From positions 310,001 to 374,000 of the forward strand of contig JAVMKO010000043.1 in assembly GCA_032164245.1 (NCBI GenBank): a stretch of DNA of 64,000 nt, given 5' to 3'. Positions within the stretch are counted from its first letter, which is position 1. Each line of letters starts with the position of its first letter. Positions 41,270 through 53,494 of this stretch are shown one piece after another. The position numbers and the translations under genes are program-made. The notes under the pieces were generated by a model. It made no database searches and was not told the DNA's origin. It saw nothing but the letters and a program-made list of their open reading frames with translations. Source of the DNA: Sternotherus odoratus. Taxonomy: Eukaryota; Chordata; Testudines; Kinosternidae.

Positions 41270-44200
41270 TCAGGGGTCCCGGCTCCTCCCCAGCAGCGCC
41301 GCGTTCTCCTGCCGCAGGGCCCGGTAGTCGCTCAGGATCCGCTCCAGGTTGGCCAGGGTCTTCTTGGCCCCCTCGCTCTCGATCTGGGGGGGGGGGGGGG
41401 CGGATTAACTCCTTCAGCGAAGGAGCCGGGAGGTCCTGGTCTCCCCCCCCCCCAGCCTCTCCCCCCCCCCCCCTCACCTGCTCCTCCAGGTCCCGGATCT
41501 CGCGCTGGATGGCGCCCGCGTCCTCGATCGTCTGGATCAGCTGGCTGCAGTTCTGGGGGGGGGCAGGGGAGGTTAATGAGACCCCCCCAGCTGGGCTGCA
41601 GTTCTGGGGGGGTTTAATGAGCCCCCCCCACGGCCAGGCTGCCCCAGCCCCCCACCCCGGCCCCAGCAACCCCCCCCATGGGCCCCCTAGATCCACGCCT
41701 GGGTCCCCTGGATCCGCGCCTGGGTCCCCCAGCCTGTGACAGCTGCTCCCCACTCTACGCCCCTCCCCCCAGCCAGTGAGAGCTGCCCCCCCGCTCTGCC
41801 CCCTCCTCTACCCCCTCCCCCCCTGCTCTGCCCCCCACAGTCCGTCTCCCCCCCACCTCGTGAAGAGCCGCCAGGTATTTATAGGCCTTCCGCACAGACT
41901 CGTCCCGCTTGGCATCCTGGGGGAGGGCACAGAAACAAAGGGGGGGGGGGTCAGGAAACCTGCGGGACCCCCCACTTCCCCGGCCAGTCCCCCCAGGGAG
42001 CCCCCTGTCACGGAGCGCCCGGCGATAGTCTGGAACCGCTCCCTAAGAAGCCAGACCGGACTCCGGGTGAAGGGCCCCTTCTCCGTACACAGCCTGTTTC
42101 CCAGGCCAGGAGCTTCAGGGGTCCCCACTTCCACCTTCCTGGGTCTGTCCTCGGAGCATTCAGCACCTTCTGCCCTTCGTGTGCTTCCCCAGCAAGCCCG
42201 GCTGGGCGGGTCCTGGGGGAGCCCCTGGGTTCTGCACCCCAAATCCACAGTCAAACGTGACTCTCAGCCAGCCAGCAAAATAGACGGTTTATTTGAGATG
42301 TCAGGAACCATCCAACTCACAGCTTCTCAGTCCAAACAGGGTCCATCCAGTTAGGCCTTTCTGGGGATGCCAGGAGGTGAGACCCAGATTCTGGGCTCCT
42401 GCTTCTTCCCCAGGTTTATTCGATGACTTTCATCTGGTCCAACACAGACCATGCAGCGAAAGAGCGTGAGCCCTCCGCTGGATCCATCTCGGGCCAGAGA
42501 GCCAGTTTTCTCTGCCCTTCCAGCTCGATCCAGACCCAGACTGACTCAAAACCCCTCTCTCCACTTCCTGCTCCTTTGTTCCTTTCCCGGGCTTCAGGTG
42601 TTACGTGACCTCCCTCCCCCACCTGGGGTCAGGTTACAGCTTCCAGGGATGCACAGAGGGGAGGGCGTTGCCTCCTTGCTTCCAGCGTTAGCCCCTATCC
42701 TTCACATAGAGACTTAAGAAATGCATAGGGGAAACTGAGGCACACACACACAGTACTCCCACTTCGTCACACCCCCTCCCCCCACTTCCCCGGCCAGTCC
42801 CCCCCAGGAGCCCCCTCCCCCCCACTTCCCCGGCCAGTCCCCCCAGGGAGCCCCATAGCCCTCCCCGCCACTCCCCCCGGGTACCCTCCTCTCTCAGCCC
42901 CCCCAATAACCCCCAGGGGAGCCCCATAGTCCCCCCCCATATCGTTGGGGCACCCTCCTCTCTCCGCCCCCCCACCTCTCCAATCACTCCCAGGGGAGCA
43001 CCCTTCCGGCACCCCACAGTCACCCCCCGGGACCCCCCCACCTTGAAGACCAGCTCATCGGTGACGACGAAGGTCCGGTCCAGCTTCCCCGTCAGCCCGT
43101 TGATCTCCTTCTGCAGAGCGCGGGTGTCCGACAGGATCTGGGGGGGGGGGGGGGGGAGAAGAGATCGAGCGCCGCCCCCAGGGGAGCCCCCCCGAGCCCG
43201 GGACCAGAGCTCGACTCCCAGTGTGGGGGGCGGGGCGGATAAAAGCCACAGCACTGCTGCAGGCCGGGGGAGCGAACCCCCAGCTCGGGGGGAGGGGGTC
43301 ACGGGGGGGGGGGATCGCCGCCCCCCCGTTACCTGGTGATCTCCTCCTTCTGCTTGCGGATGTTGCCCACGATCTCCAGGATGCGCTGGGTGTAGGCCGC
43401 CCGCGAGAACGTCCCGGGGGAGCGACTCCAGCTCCGTCAGCTGGGGGGGGGCGGGGGGGGTCAGTGTGGGGCCCGCACACCCGGGGGGGGGGGCCTCAAT
43501 TCTCCGGGGGCTGCGCCGGGGCACGTGCAAAACCAACGTGCAAAGGGCCCCTCCCCAACCCCGGGCGTGCGAGTCGCACCCGCCACAGGCCCCGCCCCCG
43601 CCCCACAGGCCCCGCCCCCACCCCACAGGCCCCACCCACCAGCTGCCGGCTCAGCTCCTCCTTGCGCCGGGGCCTCGGCGGCCGCGCTCCGCCCGCGCTC
43701 GTGCAGCGCCTGGATCTCCGCGACGCGCCGGGTCGACTCCACCTGGGGGGCAGACGGGGGGTCAGCGGGGAGGGGCGGCCCCAGCCCCGCCCCCTGGAGA
43801 AGCCCCGCCCCCTGGAGAAGCCCCGCCCCTGCTCACCTGGCGGGCGTGGCGGGCGGCCCGGAGGTGCCGATACTGGTCCAGGAGGGGCCCCCGGCGCGTC
43901 TCCCACTGGGCGGCCAAGTGCACCAGGCGCTGGGCGCTGCTCTCCACCACCAGCTGCGGGGGGGGGGGGGTCAGCGGCCCGGCCCCCCATAGACCTTCTC
44001 CAACGCCCCCCCCCGGGGCCCCCTCCCCCCAGGCCCCGACACTCCCCCTAACAATGGGCCCCCTCCACCCGACCCCCCAAAAGGCCCCTCAACACCCCAA
44101 CGGCCGCCCCTCTGCCCAGTCCCCCCCCCCCCCGACGGCCCCCCATCCTCCCTACACCCCCCCCCCCCAACAGCCGGCCCCTCTGCCCAGTCCCCCCCAA

Positions 44201-47200
44201 CAGCCCCCCATCCTCCCTCCCCCCCCCCAACAGCCCCCCATCCTCCCTACCCTCCCCCCCCCCAACAGCCGGCCCTCTGCCCAGTCCCCCCCCCCCAACA
44301 GCCCCCCATCCTCCCTACCCTCCCCCCCCCCCAACAGCCCAGCCCCTGCCCAGAACATCCCAGAGACCCTCCTCACTGCCCAGCCCCCGTCCCCACGTCC
44401 CCCTGATCCCCCAATCCAGCCCCCACTGCCCCCGGCATGCACCCCCCTCCCCCCATCTAACAGCTCAGCCCCCCCGAGCCCCCCTTGTACCTGCAGCTTG
44501 GCCAGGTTCTTCTCCGCCTCGGGCAGCAGCTGCAGGGCCCGCTCTCCACCCGCAGGGTCTGTTCGCGCCCCCCCAGAGCCAGCTGCTGCTGGCGCAGCCC
44601 CCCCTCCGCCTGGGGGCAGAGAGATCAGGGTGCATGGACCCCCCCCCGACCCCCCCTCCGCCTGGGGGCAGAGAGATCAGGGTGCATGGACCCCCCCCGA
44701 CCCCCCCTCCGCCTGGGGGCAGAGAGATCAGGGTGCATGGACCCCCCGACCCCCCCCCAGCTCTCCCCCTCCAGCCCCCCTCCGCCTGGGGCAGAGAGAT
44801 CAGGGTGCACGGAGCCCCAGACCCCCCCCCCCCCAGCTCTCCACCTCCAGCCCCCCTCCGCCTGGGCAGAGAGATCAGGGTGCACAGAGCCCCAGACACC
44901 CCCCCACTCTCCCCCTCCAGCCCCCCTCCGCCTGGGGGCAGAGAGATCAGGGTGCACGAGCCCCAGACCCCCCCCCAGCTCTCCCCCCCGACCCCCCCTC
45001 CGCTGGGGGCAGAGAGATCAGGGTGCACAGAGCCCCAGACACCCCCCCACTCTCCCCCTCCAGCCCCCTCCGCCTGGGGGCAGAGAGATCTGGGTGCATG
45101 GACCCCCCCGACCCCCCCTCCCAGCTCTCCCCCTCCAGCCCCCCCCTCCCACCTGGGGCAGAGAGATCAGGTGCAGAGCCCCAGACACCCCCCCGCTCCC
45201 CCCCTCCGCCTGGGGGCAGAGAGATCAGGGTGCACGGAGCCCCAGACCCCCCCCAGCTCCCCCCCTCCAGCCCCACCCTCCGCCTGGGGGCAGAGAGATC
45301 AGGGTGCATGGACCCCCCGACCCCCCCTCCCAGCTCTCCCCCTCCAGCCCCCCCCTCCACCGTGGGCAGAGAGATCAGGGTGCATGGACCCCCCCGAGAC
45401 CCCCCTCCGCCTGGGGCAGAGAGATCAGGGTGCACGGAGCCCCAGACACCCCCCCGCTCTCCCCCTCCAGCCCCCCTCCACCTGGGGCAGAGAGATCAGG
45501 GTGCACGGAGCCCCAGACACCCCCCCGCTCTCCCCTCCACCGGGGGCAGAGAGATAAGGGTGCATGGACCCCCCCGACCCTCCCTCCGCCTGGGGGCAGA
45601 GAGATCAGGGTGCACGGACCCCCAGCTCCCCCCCTCCAGCCCCCCCCTCCACCTGGGGCAGAGAGATCAGGGTGCACAGAGCCCCAGACACCCCCCCGCT
45701 CCCTCCCTCCAGCCCCCTCCGCCTGGGGCAGAGAGTTCTGGTGCATGGACCCCCAGCCCCCCCCTCCGCCTGGGGACAGAGAGATCAGGGTGCACAGAGC
45801 CCCAGCTCCCCCCCCCCAGCCCCCCCCTCCACCTGGGGCAGAGAGATCAGGTGCACAGAGCCCCAGACCCCCCCCCTCCACCTGGGGCAGAGAGATCAGG
45901 GTGCACAGAGCCCCAGACCCCCCCTTCCACCTGGGGGCAGAGAGATCTGGGGTGTGCTCCCCCCGACACGCTCCCCCCCCCCCCCCCCACAGCTCCTTAC
46001 CTGGCTAAGGCTCAGCTCCAGCCCCTTCACCTCTCGCCCCACGGCGTCCATCTCGGCCTCCAGCCGCTGCACAGCTCCCCCCGCAGCCCGGCCAGCTCCT
46101 CCTCCTGCCGCGCCTGCACCTCCTGGGGCCGTCATTAGGGACCAGGGTGAACAGCCAGCCAGGCAGGAGCTCCGACCTCCCGGCTGTTTTGGGGTCCCCC
46201 AGAGCATCGTTCTGCACCCCATACTGGGGTCTCCCATCCCCCCACCGCTGAACGCCCTCCTCCCCTGCCCTTTATGGGGGTCCCCTCCCCCACCCCATAC
46301 CGGGGTCCCCCTGCTACCTGCTCTGAGGTCTTGGAGGACGGGAGAGTTTCACCACCGCCTGCATCTGCCCCACAAGTTCCTGAGGGTCCTGGGGGGCCAC
46401 AAGGGGGTAGTCACAGGGGGGCTTCTCCCCCAGCCCACCATCGCTCCCCCAAATTCCCCAGAGTCCCCCCACAGCCTGAAAGCCTCCAGCCCCCCTCCGG
46501 CCTAGCGAATCCCCTTCTGCCACCCCCCCACACACAAGTGTCCCCCAACCTCCTGGCCCCTAACCCCCCCTCTTCCATCCCCGACCCCCCTTCCCAGATG
46601 CACCCAAAGTCTGCCCCAGTTTCTGAGTACCCCACCCCCTCCCCCACTGCCCCCCCCAGTGCTCCCCGAACATCAACCCCCCCCGGTTCCTGAGTACTGA
46701 GCCCCCAGCCCCCTCCCCCCACTGCCCCCCCAGTGCTCCCCGAATATCAACCCCCCGGTTCTGAGTACTGAGCCCCCAGCCCCCTCCCCCACTGCCCCCC
46801 CCAGTGCTCCCCGAATATCAACCCCCCCGGTTCCTGAGTACTGAGCCCCCAGCCCCCTCCCCCACTGCCCCCCCCAGTGCTCCCGATCAACCCCCCCCGG
46901 TTCCTGAGTACTGAGCCCCCAGCCCCCTCCCCCCACTGCCCCCCCCAGTGCTCCCCGAATATCAACCCCCCTCGGTTCCTGAGTACTGAGCCCCCAGCCC
47001 CCTCCCCCCACTGCCCCCCCCAGTGCTCCCCGAATATCAACCCCCCCTGGTTCCTGAGTACTGAGCCCCCAGCCCCCCCCCACTCCCCCCCCCAGTGCTC
47101 CCCGAACATCAACCCCCCTCGGTTCCTGAGTACTGAGCCCCCCAGCCCCCCCCCACTCCCCCCCCAGTGCTCCCCGAACATCAACCCCCCTGGTTCCTGA

Positions 47201-50200
47201 GTACTGAGCCCCCCAGCCCCCCCCACTCCCCCCCCCAGTGCTCCCCGATCAAACCCCCCCCCGGTTCCTGAGTACTGAGCCCCCAGCCCCCTCCCCCACT
47301 GCTCCCCCCAGTGCTCCCCAAACATCAACCCCCCCCCGGTTCCTGAGTACTGAGCCCCCCAGCCCCCTCCCCACTGCCCCCCCAGTGCTCCCCGAACATC
47401 AAACCCCCCCCCCCGGTTCCTGAGTACTGAGCCCCCCAGTCCCTCCGGCCCCCTCCCCAACCCCCCCCCCAGTGCTCCCCGAACACCAGCCCCCCCGGTA
47501 CCTGTCCGTGCGCCAGGCGCTGGGCGCGGCTGAAGCGGGACCCCTTGGCTAGGGGCCCCCCAGTGCCCCCCGCACTCAGCAGCTGGGCCAGGTCCGGGGC
47601 CCCCGGCTGGGGGGGGGCAGCGGCGCCGTGGGGGGGGGCGGCCTGACGCAACTGGTCCAGCAGGCGCCGCCGGAGCCGCTGCCGCTTCCACTGCAGGTAC
47701 TCCTGGGGGGGGGGGGAATGGGGGGGGATCAGGGCCCTGGGGGGGGGGGTCAGGGCCATTGGGGGACCCCCTGCAGCAATCCCCCCCCAGGGCACATATC
47801 CTGGGCCCAGGGGACCCCAAACCCCTCCCCCCAAACCTCCAGGACCCCCCCCCGCTCCAGGGGACGGGACCCCCCCTCACCTGGGGGGGCAGGCCAGATG
47901 CCAGCCCCTGGCTCTGCCAGTCGGTCTCACCAGTCGTGCTGCGCCCCCAGGTCCCCCGCGTGATGCTCCAGCAGGGAGGGGGCCACGCTGCCCGGGTGGG
48001 GGGGCTGGGCGGGCACCGGGGGCAGGAACCCCCTGAAAAACTCCCGGCGCTCTGGGGGGGGGGGGGGGGGAGACGTGGAGGTGAGAGTCCGCCCCAGAGC
48101 TGTGCCCCCTCCCCCCCAGCCAACCCGACCTCGATCCACCCCCCACCTCCCTCCACCCCTCTGTGCCCCCCAACCCAGCCCCCCAGTGCCCACCGACCCC
48201 TCCCCCCAGCCAACCCGACCTCGATCCACCCCCCACCTCCCTCCACCCCTCTGTGCCCCCCATCCCTGTCACCTACCAACCGGCCCCGAATCGCGAGGCA
48301 GGACCAAGGGGTGGGCGTGAAACGGTTTTAGTAGACAGGCGCCCTGCGGGGAGAAAACCGGCGCCGTTAACCTGCGGAACTGCCCGCCACAGGACCCTTT
48401 GAGAGAGGAAACTGGGGCACTGCCAAGGGACACCCCACTGGGGGGGCTATAGGGTGGTAGCACCTCAGACAGAGAGAGATGATTGGCCATTTCCACCAGC
48501 TGGGGGCGGGGCAATGCTGGAAGAGAGGAAGTCCCGCCCCGCCCGCTGATTGTCTGATTATTCGAACCGGCGATTCCCCGGCCCCGGGTTCAGTTCCCTC
48601 CGCAGCGAGCGAGGCCAGGCGGGCGCAGGACACGGGACCGAACCCGGCCGGGGGGCGCCCCACAGCCCGGCCGGGCAGGGAGAGACGGGACGTCGACGCT
48701 GCACTGAGGGGGGGGGACCCACCTGCAGCAGCTGTAGCCGGGGGGTGCGGCACGCGGGGGGCACCCAGGGGGTCCCCAGCTGCTCCTTGATCTTCGCCGC
48801 CACCCCGCGGAGGACCCCGGCCCACTTCCCTGCAAGGGGGGCAAAGGTCACGGGCGGCGGCGGATCCCCCCCCCCCAACCACCCCCTCCGTTCCATCCCC
48901 CCCCCAAAACACCGTCCCCCCCCCCAACCACCCCCTCCATTCTGCCCCTCCAAAACACCGTCCCCCCCCGACCACCCCCTCCAAAAACACCGTCCCCCCG
49001 ACCACCCCCTCCGTTCCATCCCCCCAAAAACACTGTCCCCCCGACCCACCCCCTGTTCCACCCCCCCCAAAAAAACACCATCCCACCCCCGACCACCCCC
49101 TCCGTTCCATCCCCCCCAAAACACCGTCCCTCCCCCGCACCCGACAGGAACCGCACCTCATGAGACATCCCCTCCCCGCCCCACGGGACACGCTCCCCTC
49201 CCTGCCCCACATCCCCCCCCCGCCCCACGGGACATGCTCCCCTCCCTGCCCCACATCCCCCCCCCCGCCCCACGGACACGCTCCCTGCACCCACATCCCC
49301 CCCCCGCCCCACGGGACACGCTCCCTGCACCCCACATCCCCCCCCGCCCCACGGGACACGCTCCCCTCCCTGCCCCACATCCCCCCCCCACACCATGGGA
49401 CACGCTCCCCTGCAACCCACATCCCCCCCCCGCCCCACGGGACACGCTCCCCTCCCTGCCCCACATCCCCCCCCGCCCCACGGGACACGCTCCCCTGCAA
49501 CCCACATCCCCCCCCCGCCCCACGGGACACGCTCCCCTCCCTGCCCCACATCCCCCCCCCCCGCCCCACGGGACACGCTCCCTGCACCCCACATCCCCCC
49601 CGCCCCACGGGACACGCTCCCTGCCCCCCACATCCCCCCCCGCCCCACGGGACACGCTCCCCTCCCTGCCCCACATCCCCCCCCCCACACCATGGGACAC
49701 GCTCCCCTGCAACCCACATCCCCCCCCCGCCCCACGGGACACGCTCCCCTCCCTGCCCCACATCCCCCCCCCGCCCCACGGGACACGCTCCCCTGCACCC
49801 CACATCCCCTCCCTGCCCCACATCCCCCCCCGCCCCCACGGACACCGCTCCCCTCCCTGCCCCACATCCCCCCCCCGCCCCACGGGACACGCTCCCTGCA
49901 CCCCACATCCCCCCCCCGCCCCACGGAACATGCTCCCCCTCCCTGCCCCACATCCCCCCCCGCCCCCCGCCCCACGCTCCCCTGCACCCCACATCCCCCC
50001 CCGCCCCACGGGACACGCTCCCCTCCCTGCCCCCCCCGCCCCACGGGACACGCTCCCCTGCACCCCACATCCCCCCCCGCCCCACGGGACACGCTCCCCT
50101 GCACCCCACATCCCCCCCCCGCCCCACGGGACACGCTCCCTGCACCCCACATCCCCCCCCGGCCCCCCAGGTACCCGCCGGCTGCCGGGCGTCCTCAGCC

Positions 50201-52818
50201 CTCGTCCCTGGGCAGTTTCTCCACCAGGAAGAGCAGGAGGCGCCGGATCTCGGGCTCGCTGCTGTAGAGGAAAGTCTGGTACCCGACCTCGCCCTGGTAC
50301 CCCCAGCTCCTGGGGGGGAGGGGAGGGTCAGGACGCCTGGGTTCTCTCCCGGCTCGGGGAGGGGAGGGGGGAATGGTGGTTAGAGCAGAGTGGGGGCGCT
50401 GCGAGCCCGGACGCCTGGGTTCTCTCCCGGCTCGGGGAGGGGAGGGGGGGAACGGTGGTTAGAGCAGAGTGGGGTGCCGTGAGCCCGGACGCCTGGGTTC
50501 TCTCCCGGCTCGGGGAGGGGGGAACGGTGGTTAGAGCAGAGTGGGGCGCTGCGAGCCCGGACGCCTGGGTTCTCTCCGGCTCGGGGAGGGAGGGGGGAAC
50601 GGTGGTTAGAGCAGAGTGGGGCGCCGTGAGCCCGGACGCCTGGGTTCTCCTCTCCCGGCTCGGGGAGGGGGGAACGGTGGTTAGAGCAGAGTGGGGCGCC
50701 GTGAGCCCGGACGCCTGGGTTTCTCTCCCGGCTCGGGGAGGGGGGGGGGGAACGGTGGTTAGAGCAGAGTGGGGCGCTGCGAGCCCGGACGCCTGGGTTC
50801 TCTCCCGGCTCGGGGAGGGGAGGGGGGAACGGTGGTTAGAGCAGAGTGGGGCGCCGTGAGCCCGGACGCCTGGGTTCTCTCCCGGCTCGGGGAGGGGGGG
50901 GAACGGTGGTTAGAGCAGAGTGGGGCGCCGCGGAGCCCGGACGCCTGGGTTCCTCCCGGCTCGGGGAGGGGGGAACGGTGGTTAGAGCAGAGTGGGCGCT
51001 GCGAGCCCGGACGCCTGGGTTCCCTCCCGGCTCGGGGAGGGGAGGGGGGAACGGTGGTTAGAGCAGAGTGGGGCGCTGCGAGCCCGGACGCCTGGGTCTC
51101 TCTCCGGCTCGGGAGGGGAGGGGGGAATGGTGGTTAGAGCAGAGTGGGGCGCCGTGAGCCCGGACGCCTGGTTCTCTCCCGGCTCGGGGAGGGGGGAACG
51201 GTGGTTAGAGCAGAGTGGGGCGCCGTGAGCCCGGACGCCTGGGTTCTCTCCCGGCTCGGGGAGGGGGGGGGGGAACGGTGGTTAGAGCAGAGTGGGGCGC
51301 TGCGAGCCCGACGCCTGGGTTCTCTCCCGGCTCGGGGAGGGGAGGGGGGAACGGTGGTTAGAGCAGAGTGGGGGCGCCGTGAGCCCGGACGCCTGGGTTC
51401 TCTCCCGGCTCGGGGAGGGGGAACGGTGGTTAGAGCAGAGTGGGGCGCCGCGAGCCCGGACGCCTGGGTTCTCTCCCGGCTCGGGGAGGGGGGAACGGTG
51501 GTTAGAGCAGAGTGGGGCGCCGCGAGCCCGGACGCCTGGTTCTCTCCGGCTCGGGGAGGGGAGGGGGGAACGGTGGTTAGAGCAGAGTGGGGCGCCGTGA
51601 GCCCGGACGCCTGGGTTCTCTCCCGGCTCGGGGAGGGGGGAACGGTGGTTAGGAGCAGAGTGGGGCGCCGCGAGCCCGGACGCCTGGGTTCTCTCCCGGC
51701 TCGGGGAGGGGGAACGGTGGTTAGAGCAGAGTGGGGCGCTGCGAGCCCGGACGCCTGGGTTCTCTCACCTGGCAGGCCTGGCCAGGCTGGTGCCGATGCG
51801 GAATCGGGCCGACATGCCGGGGGGCAGGACGTGGGTGAGGCCGGTGCCCAGCGTGGGGCGAATGACGCGGAGGCAGCGAACCACCGACTCCACCAGCAGC
51901 TCCGTGGTGAAGTCCCGCAGGCTCCGCACTCCTCGGGACCTGCCTGGGGGGAGCCCGGAGCACCGTCACCCCCCCACGTCCCGCCCCACGGCGCCCCCCG
52001 GACCTGACCGCCAGGGGGAGAGCGCCCCCCCACTGAACCCCCGCCCCCACGTCCTGCCCCACGGCACCCCCCAACCCTGACCGCCAGGGGAGAGCGCCCC
52101 CCACTGAGCCCCCCAAACCCCGACCACCAGGGGAGAGCGCCCCCCACTGAACCCCCCCGCCCCACGTCCTGCTCCACGGCGCCCCCCGGACCTGACCGCC
52201 AGGGGAGAGCACCCCCCACTGAACCCCCCAAACCCCCGACCACCAGGGGAGGAGCGCCCCCCACCTGAGCCCCCCCAACCCCGACCCACCAGGGGAGAGC
52301 GCCCCCCCACTGAGCCCCCCACGGCGCCCCCCCCAACCCCGACCGCCAGGAGGAGAGCGCCCCCCCACTGAGCCCCCCACCCCACGTCCTGCCCCACGGC
52401 ACCCCCCAGCCCTGACCGCAGGGGGAGAGCGCCCCCCACTGAACCCCCCACCCCCCGTCCTGCTCCACGGCGCCCCCCCCCAGCCCTGACCGCCAGGGGA
52501 GAGCGCCCCCCACTGAACCCACCCCCCACGCCTGCCCACGGCCCCCCCCAGCCCCTGACCGCCAGGGGGAGAGCGCCCCCCACTGAACCCCCCACCCCAC
52601 GTCCTGCTCCACGGCGCCCCCCAGCCCTGACCGCCAGGGAGAGCGCCCCCCACTGAACCCCCCGCCCCCGTCCTGCCCCACGGCGCCCCCAGCCCTGACC
52701 GCCAGGGGAGAGCGCTCCCCCCCCCCCACTGAGCCCCACGGCGCCCCCCAGCAGGGGGCGGGGCTTACGTTCCGGAGAGGCGGAGCGAGTGGATGAGGAT
52801 CTTGTCGACTTCTTCCAT
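41270..52818 (-). CDS. CCDC22: CCDC22, scaffold subunit of the CCC/Commander complex; 17 exons located
   Basis: Exons (minus): 52769-52818, 51769-51939, 50175-50309, 48723-48829, 48277-48343, 47881-48051, 47502-47702, 46318-46388, 46001-46122, 44491-44609, 43837-43953, 43640-43742, 43333-43440, 43042-43137, 41857-41916, 41478-41552, 41270-41383. The N-terminal NN-CH domain starts [17 protein letters not shown], then [17 protein letters not shown] and LLLFLVEKL. The middle has [11 protein letters not shown] and [12 protein letters not shown]. The coiled-coil half has [63 protein letters not shown] and [18 protein letters not shown]22 pairs with CCDC93 and COMMD proteins in endosomal recycling and NF-kB control. 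Exons 2, 3, 6, 8, 9, 10, 12 and 13 each contain one or two single-base indels. Allowing for them the coding length is 628 codons plus stop, against 627 in human. The 5' UTR has an acceptor at 52862/52863. Confidence 0.97.
42006..42772 (-). mobile_element. LTR-type element in CCDC22 intron 14, sense orientation
   Basis: Reading minus from 42772: tgacgaagtgggagtactgt, gtgcctcagtttcccctatg, through aataaacc (near 42285-42290) and ctgagagtcacgtttgactg, ending gctccgtgacag near 42006. It is homologous to the composite element at 5386-6096. It is inserted between the exons at 43042-43137 and 41857-41916, in the same orientation as CCDC22, so its AATAAA is on the CCDC22 transcript. No internal coding region. 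Confidence 0.65.
44610..45960. repeat. 50-75-bp VNTR in CCDC22 intron 9 carrying the exon 10 acceptor
   Basis: More than 20 units of ccccctccgcctgggggcag agagatcagggtgcatgga plus variable C-rich filler. On minus each unit reads gatctctctgcccccag|gcggaggggg. This is the real 3' splice site of exon 10 (44609/44610) with the first coding bases of that exon. Units are alternately about 50 and 75 bp. Confidence 0.93.
46650..47490. repeat. About 70-bp minisatellite in CCDC22 intron 7
   Basis: Twelve copies of ccggttcctgagtactgagc, ccccagccccctcccccact and gcccccccagtgctccccga plus acatcaac. It ends next to the exon 7 donor (47501/47502); the flank ccccccggtacctg keeps the repeat word. Confidence 0.92.
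48120..48260. repeat. Two-copy 80-90-bp duplication in CCDC22 intron 5
   Basis: Two copies of ccccagccaacccgacctcg atccaccccccacctccctc cacccctctgtgcccccc. Confidence 0.85.
48880..50160. repeat. Two C-rich minisatellites in CCDC22 intron 3
   Basis: 48880-49140: units of accaccccctccgttccatc ccccccaaaacaccgtcccc, about 6 copies. 49160-50160: about 22 copies of a 42-50-bp unit, cacatccccccccgccccac gggacacgctcccctccctg cccca. The second array runs to within 15 bp of the exon 3 donor (50174/50175). Confidence 0.93.
50330..51760. repeat. About 75-bp SINE-head minisatellite in CCDC22 intron 2 (about 19 copies)
   Basis: Unit: ggtggttagagcagagtggg gcgccgtgagcccggacgcc tgggttctctcccggctcgg ggaggggggaac. 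It contains an A-box-like tggttagagcagagtgg and a B-box-like gggttctctcccgg, the spacing of a tRNA-derived pol III head. The right end of the array meets the exon 2 donor: minus gtgagagaacccaggcgtcc is repeat sequence from the fifth base. Confidence 0.94.
51960..52750. repeat. About 65-bp minisatellite in CCDC22 intron 1
   Basis: Twelve irregular copies of ctgaccgccaggggagagcg ccccccactgaaccccc and cgtcctgccccacggcgccc. It ends next to the exon 1 donor. Confidence 0.92.
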
Positions 52819-52919
52819 GGTGGGGGGGGGGGGTGTTGAGGGCCCCCCAGGCAGAGACCCCTGGAAGAGAGAAGGGGGGGGACTTGCAAACGGAACCGAG
52901 CCCGCCCCCCCCCCCCCGC

Positions 52920-53430
52920 AGGAAGGCGGTGGGAGGGGCGGGGGTGCAGAGGGGCGGGGGGGTGCAGGAGGGAGGGGCGGGGGGTACATAGGGGCGGGGG
53001 GGTGCAGAGGGGTGGAGGGTGCAGGGGGGAGGGGCGGGGGGTACATAGGGGCGGGGGTACATAGGGGCGGGGGGGTACATAGGGGCGGGGGGGTGCAGAG
53101 GGGTGGAGGGTGCAGGGGGGAGGGCGGGGGGTGCAGAGGGGAGGGAAGGGGGTGCAGAGGGGGTGCAGGGGGGAGGGGCGGGGGGTGCAGAGGGGCGGGG
53201 GGGTGCAGGGGGGAGGGAAGGGGGTGCAGAGGGGTGCAGGGGGGAGGGCGGGGGGTGCAGAGGGGTGGGGGGTGCAGGAGGGAGGGAAGGGGGTGCAGAG
53301 GGGTGCAGGGGGAGGGGCGGGGGGGGTGCAGAGGGGTGTGGGGTGCAGGGGGGGAGGAAAGGGGGTGTAGAGGGGAGGGGCGGGGGGGGTGAAGAGGGGT
53401 GTGGGGTGCAGGGGGGGAGGGGTGGGGGGG
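52920..53430. repeat. G-rich 25-35-bp repeats in the CCDC22 5' leader region
   Basis: Units of ggggtgcagaggggtgcagg gggagggcg and ggggggtacataggggcggg, over 15 copies. It lies in the 5' UTR intron of CCDC22, upstream of the acceptor at 52862. Confidence 0.88.
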
Positions 53431-53494
53431 GGTCCGGTTCACACTCACGGTTCCTTCTTTGCGCTCCTGCCGATCACGGAGTCACAGGACCCGC

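Noticed and set aside
50330..51760. tRNA gene cluster
   Set aside because: A- and B-box-like words are present, but no unit folds into a full cloverleaf with acceptor stem and anticodon; these are SINE-head fragments.
41270..52818. CCDC22 as a decayed pseudogene
   Set aside because: All 17 exons, splice sites and phases are preserved, indels are single bases mostly in homopolymers, and the frame-adjusted length equals the human protein within one residue.
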